Shown here: positions 1-5,180 of the stretch, one piece after another
Layout of the letters: every line of letters starts with the position of its first letter
Position numbering within the stretch: the first letter of the stretch is position 1
Assembly (NCBI GenBank): GCA_007120565.1
Contig: SKNK01000447.1
Span: 1-7,546, forward strand
DNA from: Nitriliruptoraceae bacterium
GTDB taxonomy: Bacteria; Actinomycetota; Nitriliruptoria; Nitriliruptorales; Nitriliruptoraceae
Reading direction: 5' to 3'
DNA length: 7,546 bases
Translations under genes and position numbers: made by a program
The notes under the pieces: model-generated
Database searches by the model: none
The model's input: the letters and a program-made list of their open reading frames with translations, nothing else
What the model was told of the DNA's origin: nothing

Positions 1-54
1 CCCTTGGGGGCCGGCGTGTCGTCGGACCTGCGTGGTGAGCTTCGGCGGACGTGA
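1..54 (+). CDS. Possible 3' end of an upstream gene (partial)
   Basis: Frame 1 is open from the left edge to a TGA at 52-54 and would give a C-terminus ending in DLRGELRRT. About 14 of 17 third positions are G or C, better than the competing frame 2, which stops at 59-61. The stop is followed within 10 bases by a hairpin (61-84) that fits a terminator. Only 17 codons are visible, so no product can be suggested. The alternative is that the upstream gene lies elsewhere and these bases are intergenic. Confidence 0.3.
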   Translation, partial: PLGAGVSSDLRGELRRT

Positions 55-60
55 TCGCTG

Positions 61-84
61 AGCAGGCTGGACGGGTCCAGTGCT
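61..84 (+). terminator. Hairpin after the upstream stop codon, candidate terminator
   Basis: CTGGAC (67-72) and GTCCAG (75-80) are perfect inverted copies around a two-base centre. They are extended by AGCA (61-64) with TGCT (81-84) across a two-base bulge. There is no T-run afterwards, which is common for terminators in GC-rich actinobacteria. Its position just after the TGA at 52-54 is the main reason for this call. Confidence 0.4.
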
Positions 85-87
85 GTC

Positions 88-477
88 GTGGGCTCCCTTC
101 GCCGCAGGCGCTTGTCGATCGTGACCGATGCGTTCCTCGCCGCGATCGGGTTCATCCGTGCCGTCGCGGCTCGCGGATCCGTTCGGGCCTGGCGTTCTTG
201 CTCGGGCGCGGTCCGGCTCGGTGGTGCGTTCGTCCTCGCCCGGGCCGTGGAGGCCTGGGGCTGGACGTCGGACCTCCGACGCCCAGGGAGATCTGCGCGC
301 TGTCTCGATCTTCCACAGGAAGGAGCGCACAGAATGCGACGGAGTGTCATGAGACACTATCTTTCCCCGCGCACGGTCCTGGGGAACGGGCTCATCAGCG
401 GAGCGCCACCCCCGGGATCGAACATCCACACGGAGACTCGGGGGACGATCCATGCCGACGCTGTCCGGAACCGCTAA
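88..477 (+). CDS. Weak candidate small ORF in the leader region
   Basis: A GTG at 88 opens a 129-codon frame ending at TAA 475-477, which overlaps the start of the LysM gene by 26 bp. The first about 63 codons have roughly 84% G/C third positions and encode an Ala/Arg/Leu-rich, partly amphipathic segment. After about position 280 the codon quality falls, the frame runs through a strong hairpin (261-286), and no Shine-Dalgarno is seen before the GTG. The only well-placed ribosome site in this frame precedes the internal ATG at 334, which would give a 47-residue basic peptide beginning MRRSVMRHYLS. No family is recognised. The antisense frame over the same stretch (ATG at 350 reading to the left edge) is also open and shares the same third-position class, so the strand is not settled. 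This may well be non-coding. Confidence 0.2.
   Translation: MGSLRRRRLSIVTDAFLAAIGFIRAVAARGSVRAWRSCSGAVRLGGAFVLARAVEAWGWTSDLRRPGRSARCLDLPQEGAHRMRRSVMRHYLSPRTVLGNGLISGAPPPGSNIHTETRGTIHADAVRNR
261..286 (+). other. Strong RNA hairpin in the leader region
   Basis: CTGGACGTCGG (261-271) pairs with CCGACGCCCAG (276-286) around the tetraloop ACCT. That is 10 Watson-Crick pairs of 11, with one A/C mismatch. No T-run follows, so it is not a standard intrinsic terminator. It lies about 165 bases before the LysM start codon and could be a 5' UTR structure or a GC-rich terminator for an upstream transcript. It matches no riboswitch class that I recognise. Confidence 0.45.
317..336 (+). promoter_or_regulatory. 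Strong Shine-Dalgarno with ATG (possible leader peptide start)
   Basis: AGGAAGGAG at 317-325 is close to a perfect ribosome-binding site and sits 8 bases before the ATG at 334-336. The frame from that ATG runs 47 codons to TAA at 475-477 and overlaps the LysM start at 452. It is the best ribosome site in the leader, better than the GGGGGA (440-445) that precedes the LysM ATG. It may initiate a short leader peptide coupled to the LysM gene. The match could also be chance purine-rich sequence. Confidence 0.35.
343..364 (+). promoter_or_regulatory. Interrupted palindrome next to a -10-like hexamer
   Basis: AGTGTC (343-348) and GACACT (353-358) are perfect inverted copies separated by ATGA. TATCTT, a plausible -10 element, begins at 359. 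The surrounding patch (331-365) is noticeably richer in A/T than its neighbours. This arrangement would suit an operator abutting a promoter for the LysM gene with an untranslated leader of about 80 bases. No good -35 box is seen at the expected distance, so the promoter call is tentative. Confidence 0.3.
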
Positions 478-1909
478 GAGCGTGGCGCAGAGGTCGGTGT
501 GGAGTCCCCTTGCGCTGCTGCGTCTGATCGTCTGGCTTGCGCTGCTCGGTGTAGCCGTCGCCGTGCTCCATGGGTTGGGAAGCGGCGCCCTCCAAGCGCC
601 GCCCCACGCCCCGAGCGCCTGGTCGTCGTGGTGGGCCGCGAGCGACCCGGTCGTTGCGTCGATGGCGTTGCTTCGCGTCGTCGTCTTGGGTCTGGGTTGG
701 TACCTGCTCGTCGCCACGCTGCTCGGGCTGATCGCCCACGTCTCGCGCTCCGTCGCGCTCTGGAGGTTGGCGGAACTCGTGACAGCGCGATCGATGCGTG
801 AGGTGGTTGCCGGACTGGTCGGGGTTGCCCTGGTGTCCGCGACGTCCGCTCCCGCGGCGGCGTCACCGACACTTCGCCCCAACGAGTCGACCACGCCGGT
901 CCCCATCGAACTCGTGCTGCGCGACGCAGGCGAACGACACGCCGACGCCAGCGACACCGACGCCAGCGACACCGATGCTCGGGACGTCGACGAGCCGGGA
1001 GGTGAGGTTGGGTTCGAGCTGGAGGAGGACGTCGACGAGCCGGGAGGTGAGCTCCAGAGGTTCCGGCGGCGAGGTGGCCCGCTGAGCGGCTCAACAGACC
1101 TCGCGCCAGCAGTAGGGGGCAACCTCGAGGCCGCCCCACGGGCGGATCGAGATCCCGGCGGACTTCCGCACCCACTCGCCGGCGGCACGCACGGGATCGA
1201 TGTCGACCAGAGCCCGGCTAGCGAGGGTGCCGAGCAGGGCGGTAGCGGCCGTGACGAGCAGGGCGATAGCGAAGGCGCCGAGGTGGTGCTGCGGCCAGCG
1301 GTTCCGGGTAGTGAGCAAGTAGCCCCCGAGGAAGGTGCCGCGGCCGGTGCGGATCAGCGTGAACGGGTCGGCGCCCCGGACGCGGACGGGGCAAGCGGGT
1401 CGAGTGACGCCTCCGGGGTGGACATCGGTGCGTCCACCAGGGATGTCGCGGGAGCTACCGAGGACGATGTGGGAGCTGCCGAAGACGATCCAGGAGCTAC
1501 TGAAGGCCGCGCGACGGCCGCTGAGGATGATGCCGCGACACCCCGCAAGGGGGTGTGGGCGTCGCGGCACCTCAGGCGGTTCCCCGGCCACGCATCACCC
1601 CGCTCGGAACCCCGCGTGGAAGCGCAGCTGGGAACCGGAACGGACCACGTGGCCTCACCATCGTTGGGCCCGGGATCCGACGAGCACATCGTCGAAGCCG
1701 GCGAGTCGTTCTGGAAGATCTCGCGGGACCGGCTGGCCCGGGCGGGTGAACCCACGGACGACCGGACCGTCGAGCGCTACTGGCGGGTCCTGATCGAGGC
1801 GAACCTCGATCGGTTGGTCGTCGAGGGGGAGCCCGACCTCATCCTGCCAGGGCAGCGACTGCGGGTCCCGCCACTGTCGCCGGTCACGACAACGGGGGTG
1901 TCGCCGTGA
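452..1909 (+). CDS. Membrane-anchored LysM-domain protein with long acidic linker
   Basis: The 485-residue protein has hydrophobic segments at about 20-40, 68-95 and 116-137; the last ends in an Ala-rich SAPAAASP stretch that could be a cleavage or exit site. A long acidic, Gly/Asp/Glu-rich linker (about 140-405) follows, then a C-terminal LysM module (about 410-476) with the HIVEAGESFWKIS start and a PGQRLRVP end typical of LysM. LysM domains bind N-acetylglucosamine polymers such as peptidoglycan, so the C-terminus is probably wall-facing. In the LysM module about 90% of third positions are G/C, but only about 70% in the middle linker, where the antisense strand looks more coding (see 1091-1395). 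The linker has short tandem repeats. ATG 452 is the only in-frame ATG, GTG or TTG before the first hydrophobic segment (frame open from 353) and follows GGGGGA at 440-445. The stop overlaps the next gene by 4 bp (GTGA). Role beyond wall binding is unknown. Confidence 0.85.
   Translation: MPTLSGTAKSVAQRSVWSPLALLRLIVWLALLGVAVAVLHGLGSGALQAPPHAPSAWSSWWAASDPVVASMALLRVVVLGLGWYLLVATLLGLIAHVSRSVALWRLAELVTARSMREVVAGLVGVALVSATSAPAAASPTLRPNESTTPVPIELVLRDAGERHADASDTDASDTDARDVDEPGGEVGFELEEDVDEPGGELQRFRRRGGPLSGSTDLAPAVGGNLEAAPRADRDPGGLPHPLAGGTHGIDVDQSPASEGAEQGGSGRDEQGDSEGAEVVLRPAVPGSEQVAPEEGAAAGADQRERVGAPDADGASGSSDASGVDIGASTRDVAGATEDDVGAAEDDPGATEGRATAAEDDAATPRKGVWASRHLRRFPGHASPRSEPRVEAQLGTGTDHVASPSLGPGSDEHIVEAGESFWKISRDRLARAGEPTDDRTVERYWRVLIEANLDRLVVEGEPDLILPGQRLRVPPLSPVTTTGVSP
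944..1051 (+). repeat. In-frame short repeats in the LysM linker
   Basis: GACGCCAGCGACACC occurs twice back to back (944-958 and 959-973), encoding DASDT twice. A 25-base unit beginning GGACGTCGACGAGCCGGGAG then occurs at 982-1006 and again at 1027-1051, 45 bases apart, encoding DVDEPGGE twice. Both periods are multiples of three, so the frame is kept. They look like slippage or duplication products in a disordered acidic linker. Confidence 0.85.
1091..1395 (-). pseudogene. Antisense, gene-like fragment inside the LysM linker
   Basis: On the minus strand a frame is open from an ATG at 1591 to a TGA at 1091-1093. Its last about 99 codons (1390 down to 1094) have about 91% G/C third positions, against about 70% for the LysM frame over the same bases. 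The antisense product resembles a real membrane protein. It contains a Trp/Arg/His-rich stretch (RNRWPQHH), one clear hydrophobic helix rich in Ala/Leu/Val/Thr of about 25 residues, then DPVRAAGEWVRKSAG, and a Trp/Cys-containing end. Upstream of about 1395 the signal fades (about 74% by the same count) and no convincing start or ribosome site is seen. It is most simply read as the inverted 3' end of another gene captured as linker. It could instead be a genuine overlapping antisense gene, or a chance shadow frame. I do not recognise its family. Confidence 0.35.
1442..1519 (+). repeat. Seven-residue acidic repeat in the LysM linker
   Basis: Successive units read DVAGATED, DVGAAED, DPGATEG and RATAAED, with a mostly 21-base period built on GGAGCT followed by ACC, GCC or ACT and GAG or GAA. 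The copies have diverged at the DNA level, so they are older than the perfect repeats at 944-1051. The segment is acidic and probably unstructured, extending the spacer between the membrane segments and the LysM module. Confidence 0.75.
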
Positions 1910-2454
1910 CGTCGATCGGTGGAGAAGACGTCCTCGTCGGGTTCGTCGATGCCTCGACGCATGAAGCCGAGGTGGCGCGACGGACGATGCGTCGTGAGTT
2001 CAACGATCGTGCGGGGGAACTCGCGACCTGGATCGGTGTGCTGCGCGACCTCGCAGAACGGCGCGTTGCCGTGGCCGTGCACATCGGTGGGGGTCGCTGC
2101 CATCGTGGCCGCCTGATCGCGGTGGGACGTGATCACGTCGTCCTAGCGGACGAGGGGGACTGCACCGTGTTGGTGGCCCTAGCCGCGGTGCGATTGATCC
2201 GACCGCAACCGGCGGCCGATCGCGTGGTCGCGCGGAGCGATCGCCGACCAGCTGAGCAACGCTCGCTACTCGAGGCCCTCGAGGACCTGTTGCCAACCGA
2301 TCCGGACGTTGTCGTCGGGATACAGGCAGTGCCCGAGTCGCTACGCGGCAGGGTCCTGAGCTTGGGACAGGATGTGCTGACCTTGCGAGCCGTCGACGGT
2401 GGCGTGAACGTGGTTCCGCACCTGGCGATCGCGGACATCGCGTGGGGATCGTGA
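1906..2454 (+). CDS. Small protein with two Sm-like/SH3-like beta-barrel repeats
   Basis: The 182-residue protein starts at GTG 1906, overlapping the LysM stop by 4 bp, with GGGGGTG at 1894-1900 as a likely ribosome site. An N-terminal, probably helical part (about 15-51) precedes two similar segments: about 52-99 (VAVAVHIGGGRCHRGRLIAV...) and about 133-180 (VVVGIQAVPESLRGRVLSLG...). Each reads as beta strands with the pattern V-x-V, then RGR-[LV]-x-x-[VL]-G-x-D-x-[VL]-x-L, then a hydrophobic strand ending in an A-[VI]-x-x-[IL] motif. This resembles the small barrel fold shared by Sm/Hfq-like and ribosome-maturation-factor C-terminal domains, and a widespread family of uncharacterised actinobacterial proteins. 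No membrane segment or signal peptide is seen, so it is probably cytoplasmic. Its function is unknown. Coupling to the LysM gene suggests joint expression. Confidence 0.8.
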   Translation: MTSIGGEDVLVGFVDASTHEAEVARRTMRREFNDRAGELATWIGVLRDLAERRVAVAVHIGGGRCHRGRLIAVGRDHVVLADEGDCTVLVALAAVRLIRPQPAADRVVARSDRRPAEQRSLLEALEDLLPTDPDVVVGIQAVPESLRGRVLSLGQDVLTLRAVDGGVNVVPHLAIADIAWGS

Positions 2455-2469
2455 TGGATAGGCCATCGC

Positions 2470-2502
2470 GCACGACCCCCGGTTCGCTCCACCGGCGCGT
2501 GC
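2470..2502. terminator. Hairpin between convergent genes, candidate bidirectional terminator
   Basis: CCGGT (2479-2483) pairs perfectly with ACCGG (2491-2495) around a 7-base loop. An outer GCACG (2470-2474) pairs with CGTGC (2498-2502) across a 4/2-base internal loop. It sits in the 68-bp spacer between a plus-strand stop (2452-2454) and a minus-strand stop (2523-2525), where a shared terminator would be expected. There is no T-run on either strand. The TTCG loop recalls a tRNA T-arm, but the rest of a tRNA is absent. Confidence 0.35.
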
Positions 2503-2522
2503 TCCGGTTGCCCCTGCTCGGG

Positions 2523-2795
2523 CTATCGGCGGTCCGGCCCCTCTGGGGAGAAGCCGTCGGGATCGTCGACCTCTTCGTCGCCCCCCATCGCGTAGAGGTG
2601 CTCGAGATCCCCGGGTGCGATCTTGGCGCGCTCGACGTAGTCGTCGATGTCGGGCTGCTGCAGTCGGATCACGCGCCCGAACTTGTACGCCGCGAGTTGG
2701 CCGCTGTCGATGAGCCGGTACAACGTCCGGACGGTGATCCCCAGTTGGCGGCTGGCCTCACGGGTGCTGACCCAGTTGACCTCGTCACGCGTCAT
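2523..2795 (-). CDS. Excisionase/AlpA-type helix-turn-helix DNA-binding protein
   Basis: The 90-residue protein starts at the ATG read from 2795. GGAAGGG (2802-2808 on the minus strand) lies 6 bases upstream, a strong ribosome site that fixes this start over the longer open frame. Residues about 7-57 form a winged HTH of the MerR-like/excisionase class: WVSTREASRQLGITVRTLYRLID is the helix-turn-helix, SGQLAAYKFGRVIRLQQ the wing, and PDIDDYVERAKI the closing helix. A short acidic tail follows (GDEEVDDPDGFSPEG). Such proteins bind DNA as small regulators; the name excisionase reflects fold, and no integrase or phage gene is nearby. It is transcribed divergently from the pilus operon with a palindrome (2866-2888) between them, so local regulation of that operon or itself is a reasonable inference. 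It is more like the conserved actinobacterial chromosomal HTH family than a phage Xis, but that is from memory. Confidence 0.85.
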   Translation of the reverse strand: MTRDEVNWVSTREASRQLGITVRTLYRLIDSGQLAAYKFGRVIRLQQPDIDDYVERAKIAPGDLEHLYAMGGDEEVDDPDGFSPEGPDRR

Positions 2796-2865
2796 GTCAT
2801 GCCCTTCCGGTGTTGGCGACGCTACCTCGGCGACCGTGGGCGGTCTACGAACCACCGCCGCAGCT

Positions 2866-2888
2866 GTGGGCAACGCCCGGTTACCCAC
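2866..2888. promoter_or_regulatory. Near-perfect palindrome in the divergent spacer, candidate operator
   Basis: GTGGGCAAC (2866-2874) and GTTACCCAC (2880-2888) are inverted copies matching at 8 of 9 positions around a 5-base centre (GCCCG). The site lies about midway in the 122-bp spacer between the HTH start (2795, minus) and the CpaB start (2918, plus), 30 bases before the latter. Two half-sites about 14 bp apart centre to centre suit a dimeric regulator. The adjacent HTH protein is the obvious candidate binder. No convincing -35/-10 pair was identified in the spacer on either strand. Confidence 0.45.
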
Positions 2889-2917
2889 GCGGCCACGACC
2901 TCCAGACGGGTGCAGCG

Positions 2918-3847
2918 ATGACCTCGACGGAGTCCCAGCTTGGAGCCCGGCCTGAGGCATACGGCTCGAGACGCGATGGTCGCGGCTCGAGCGGCCAAGG
3001 CCGTCACGGACGCCGGATCACCCGACCTCCTTCGCTTCCAGGCGGCCGCGCAGTCGTGGGATCGCTGCTGATCGCTGCCTCTGCGGTCATCGTCTTCGCG
3101 GCCTACCTCGGTGCCAACTCGGAGCCGGAGACCCGCTTCCTCGTCGCGTCGGAGCCGATCTCCGCCGGAACCGTCATCGCGGACGTGAGCGCCGCGCAGA
3201 CCCTGTTCTCTTCCGCGCCGCTGTCCCTCGTCGACGGCGTTGCCGCACATGCGGTCGCCATCGACGATCTCGAGTCGATCGTTGGCCACACCGTCGTTGG
3301 CTCGCTCGAGGCTGGCGAACTGCTGCAGAGGAGCGTCCTGCTCGATGGTGAGCGCGCCGACGTCGGTCACGTCATGTCGTTCGCGGTTCCCGCCGCTGAC
3401 GCCGTCGCGGGCTCGCTGGTCCCCGGGGAGATGATCGACGTGCTCTCGACAACCCGGACGAGCCGCGAGGCGTCCACCGCCTACGTCGTGCGCGGGGTCC
3501 CCGTGTTGGCCGTGGGGTCCGGTGGCACCGGATCCAGCGTCGTGCTGACCGTGGCGTTGGAGGACGTCATGCAGGTCCAGGCCCTCGGACACGCGGTCCA
3601 CACGGCGACGGTCTTCGTGGTCGCCACCCGGGAGGGTGACCAGCCAACGGATCGTGAGCTGCCTGATCCGTACGTCGGCGGATCGTGGCCAGACGAGCAA
3701 GGCGAGACGCAGAACGACGAGGAAGACGTTGATCCGGGTGCGACTCCAGGGGTTGATCGAGGCGCCGACCGACGCGAGGAAGAGGTAGGCGACGTGCCTG
3801 CTGAGGAGGCCGAGACCGACAGGGACGCGGGGGCAGACGATGGGTGA
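2918..3847 (+). CDS. cpaB: CpaB/RcpC-like SAF-domain pilus assembly protein
   Basis: The 309-residue protein has a basic, disordered N-terminus (1-43), one transmembrane helix (about 44-64) and then a SAF domain (about 74-142). The SAF domain shows the typical FLVASEPISAGTVIADV start and VGSLEAGELLQRSVL end. An RcpC-like beta-rich region follows (about 150-236), with SFAVPAADAVAGSLVPGEMIDVLST and VVLTVALEDVMQVQALGHAV. The end is a very acidic tail (about 255-309). CpaB/RcpC proteins act outside the cytoplasmic membrane in Tad pilus assembly; in Gram-negatives they work with the secretin, which this lineage should lack, so the partner here is unknown. Start chosen at ATG 2918, with GACGGG 7 bases before it; a GTG at 2810 in the same frame would run through the divergent spacer and lacks a ribosome site. 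It is the first gene of the operon and overlaps the next by 8 bp. Confidence 0.82.
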   Translation: MTSTESQLGARPEAYGSRRDGRGSSGQGRHGRRITRPPSLPGGRAVVGSLLIAASAVIVFAAYLGANSEPETRFLVASEPISAGTVIADVSAAQTLFSSAPLSLVDGVAAHAVAIDDLESIVGHTVVGSLEAGELLQRSVLLDGERADVGHVMSFAVPAADAVAGSLVPGEMIDVLSTTRTSREASTAYVVRGVPVLAVGSGGTGSSVVLTVALEDVMQVQALGHAVHTATVFVVATREGDQPTDRELPDPYVGGSWPDEQGETQNDEEDVDPGATPGVDRGADRREEEVGDVPAEEAETDRDAGADDG

Positions 3848-5180
3848 GCGTTACGTCCTACTAGGGGTGGCACCGGCTCGAGCTCCCTGGTTCGGGCAGG
3901 TGGCGGCGTGGGCGTCCTCGGCCACGCTTCCCGCGGAGTTCGTTCGCTGTGTCTCGCTCGACGAGGTAGCTGCGCGCCTCGACGGTTCTCGTGCGTTCTC
4001 TGCCTTGCTCGTGGACGCCGAGATGCCCGGGTTGGACCGAGACCTGCTCGGCCATGCGCGGCGAACCAGATGCCCGGTGGTGGTCCTGGACGGACCTGAA
4101 CCTCGCCGCGACTGGCTCGCTCTCGGTGCCGCAGCCGTCGTGGCGCCGAACTTCTCCCGAGACGAGTTGCTCGAGGTGCTGGCCGATGTGGCGATGCGGG
4201 TGCCAACCGCGACCTTCCGCTCCCCGACGCCACCGCCACGCGCGAGTGGGGACCAGGGCCGCCTGATCGCGGTCACGGGACCGGGTGGAACCGGTGCGTC
4301 GGTGCTGGCGATCGCCTTGGCGCAGGGTCTGGCTGCCTCCGAGGGCCAACTCGTCGCCGCGGATGGCTCACCTGGTCCGTCCCGACGTCCGTCGGTGTTG
4401 CTCGCGGACCTGTGTCGCGTCGCTGACCAGGCGATGTACCACGACGCGCAGGTGCTGATCCCTGGTCTGCAGGAGGTCATCGAGGCACATCGGACCACGC
4501 GGCCGTCGGGCCAAGCCCTACTCGCTCAGACCTTCGACGTCCCCGCGAGGGGGTACCGGCTGCTGCTCGGCCTGCGCCGTTCTCGACACTGGGTGGGCCT
4601 CCGTGAGCGTGCCGTCGACGCCACCCTCGACTCGTTGCAGTGGCTCGCGGACATCGTCGTCGCCGACGTGGAGTGTGACACGGAGGGCGAGACCGAGACC
4701 GGCTCCCTCGATGTTCAGGACCGCAACCTCTTGGCACGACAGACGTTCCCCCGTGCCGACCTGGTCCTGGTCGTCGGTGAGCCTTCGATGAAGGGGACGA
4801 TGGCCATGGTGCGGATCCTTGCCGACCTCGTCTCCTACGGGGTCGAACCCGAACGGCTCGTGCCGGTGACGAACAGATCGCCGCGCTCCCCTCGACGACG
4901 CGCCGAGGTCACCTCGGCCGTGGCCGAGCTCGCGGCGTCCGCCGCTGGGCTCCGCCCTGGACGTATCCCTCCCGTGTTGCACGTGCCCGATCGCGATCCC
5001 GAACCGGCGCTGCGCGACGGCGTGGCCCTGTCGGGTGCACTGCCGCGCACCTTGGCTAGCGCCACGGTCTCACTGATCGCACGCAGGGCGACGACACCCC
5101 CTCGGGTCGTGCCTGAACCCGTGCCGGTCGCGCCGGGCTCCCTGGCCCCCCTCATCACCGAGGAGCCGCCGTCGACATGA
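3840..5180 (+). CDS. cpaE: CpaE/TadZ/Ssd-like ParA-superfamily protein with pseudo-receiver
   Basis: This 446-residue protein has two parts. Residues 1-125 are receiver-like, with a conserved LLVDAEMPG around Asp59. The N-terminal acidic pair is absent, and the usual Lys near residue 103 is replaced (VVAPNFS), so it is probably not a working phosphoacceptor. From about 139 a ParA/MinD-type domain follows: RLIAVTGPGGTGASVLAIALA is the P-loop (146-154), VLLADL (186-191) the second strand, DIVVADVE (271-278) the Walker B-like strand, and LVLVVGEP (308-315) the next strand. The P-loop has Ala153 where the Walker Lys belongs and lacks the ParA signature Lys. This GGxGAS form is familiar from the actinobacterial Ssd/CpaE-like family. 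TadZ/CpaE proteins localise Tad pilus machinery at the membrane or pole; ATP hydrolysis is doubtful here. A Pro-rich tail (about 419-446) ends it. ATG 3840 overlaps the cpaB stop by 8 bp; the TGA overlaps cpaF by 4. Confidence 0.85.
   Translation: MGERYVLLGVAPARAPWFGQVAAWASSATLPAEFVRCVSLDEVAARLDGSRAFSALLVDAEMPGLDRDLLGHARRTRCPVVVLDGPEPRRDWLALGAAAVVAPNFSRDELLEVLADVAMRVPTATFRSPTPPPRASGDQGRLIAVTGPGGTGASVLAIALAQGLAASEGQLVAADGSPGPSRRPSVLLADLCRVADQAMYHDAQVLIPGLQEVIEAHRTTRPSGQALLAQTFDVPARGYRLLLGLRRSRHWVGLRERAVDATLDSLQWLADIVVADVECDTEGETETGSLDVQDRNLLARQTFPRADLVLVVGEPSMKGTMAMVRILADLVSYGVEPERLVPVTNRSPRSPRRRAEVTSAVAELAASAAGLRPGRIPPVLHVPDRDPEPALRDGVALSGALPRTLASATVSLIARRATTPPRVVPEPVPVAPGSLAPLITEEPPST

Noticed and set aside
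474..1175. Minus-strand open frame opposite the first half of the LysM gene
   Set aside because: Its product is an Arg/Pro/Ala-rich low-complexity sequence, while the plus strand shows clear membrane helices. Unlike 1091-1395, it is not protein-like.
2479..2495. tRNA T-arm-like hairpin, considered as a tRNA remnant or attachment site
   Set aside because: The loop lacks the conserved A of the T-loop, there is no acceptor stem, anticodon arm or CCA, and no integrase is nearby. A terminator hairpin is simpler.
2523..2795. HTH gene as a phage or integrative-element excisionase
   Set aside because: The fold matches, but no integrase, attachment repeats or other mobile genes lie in the window. 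A chromosomal regulator is more likely.
2810..2917. Upstream GTG start for the CpaB-like protein, adding 36 residues
   Set aside because: It lacks a ribosome site, overlaps the ribosome site of the divergent HTH gene, and would translate the palindrome-bearing spacer. The added residues look non-coding.
2796..2960. Longer N-terminus for the minus-strand HTH protein (145 residues)
   Set aside because: The strong GGAAGGG site 6 bases before the ATG at 2795 and the normal family length favour the short form. The extension would run into the CpaB coding region.
2822..3700. Long minus-strand open frame opposite cpaB
   Set aside because: Its product is Arg/Asp/Gly/His-rich without domain features, and the plus strand encodes clear SAF and RcpC motifs. 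It is a shadow frame of GC-rich DNA.
3481..4239. Minus-strand open frame across the cpaB/cpaE junction
   Set aside because: Its product is a Pro/Arg/Ser-rich sequence with no recognisable motif, opposite two well-supported genes.
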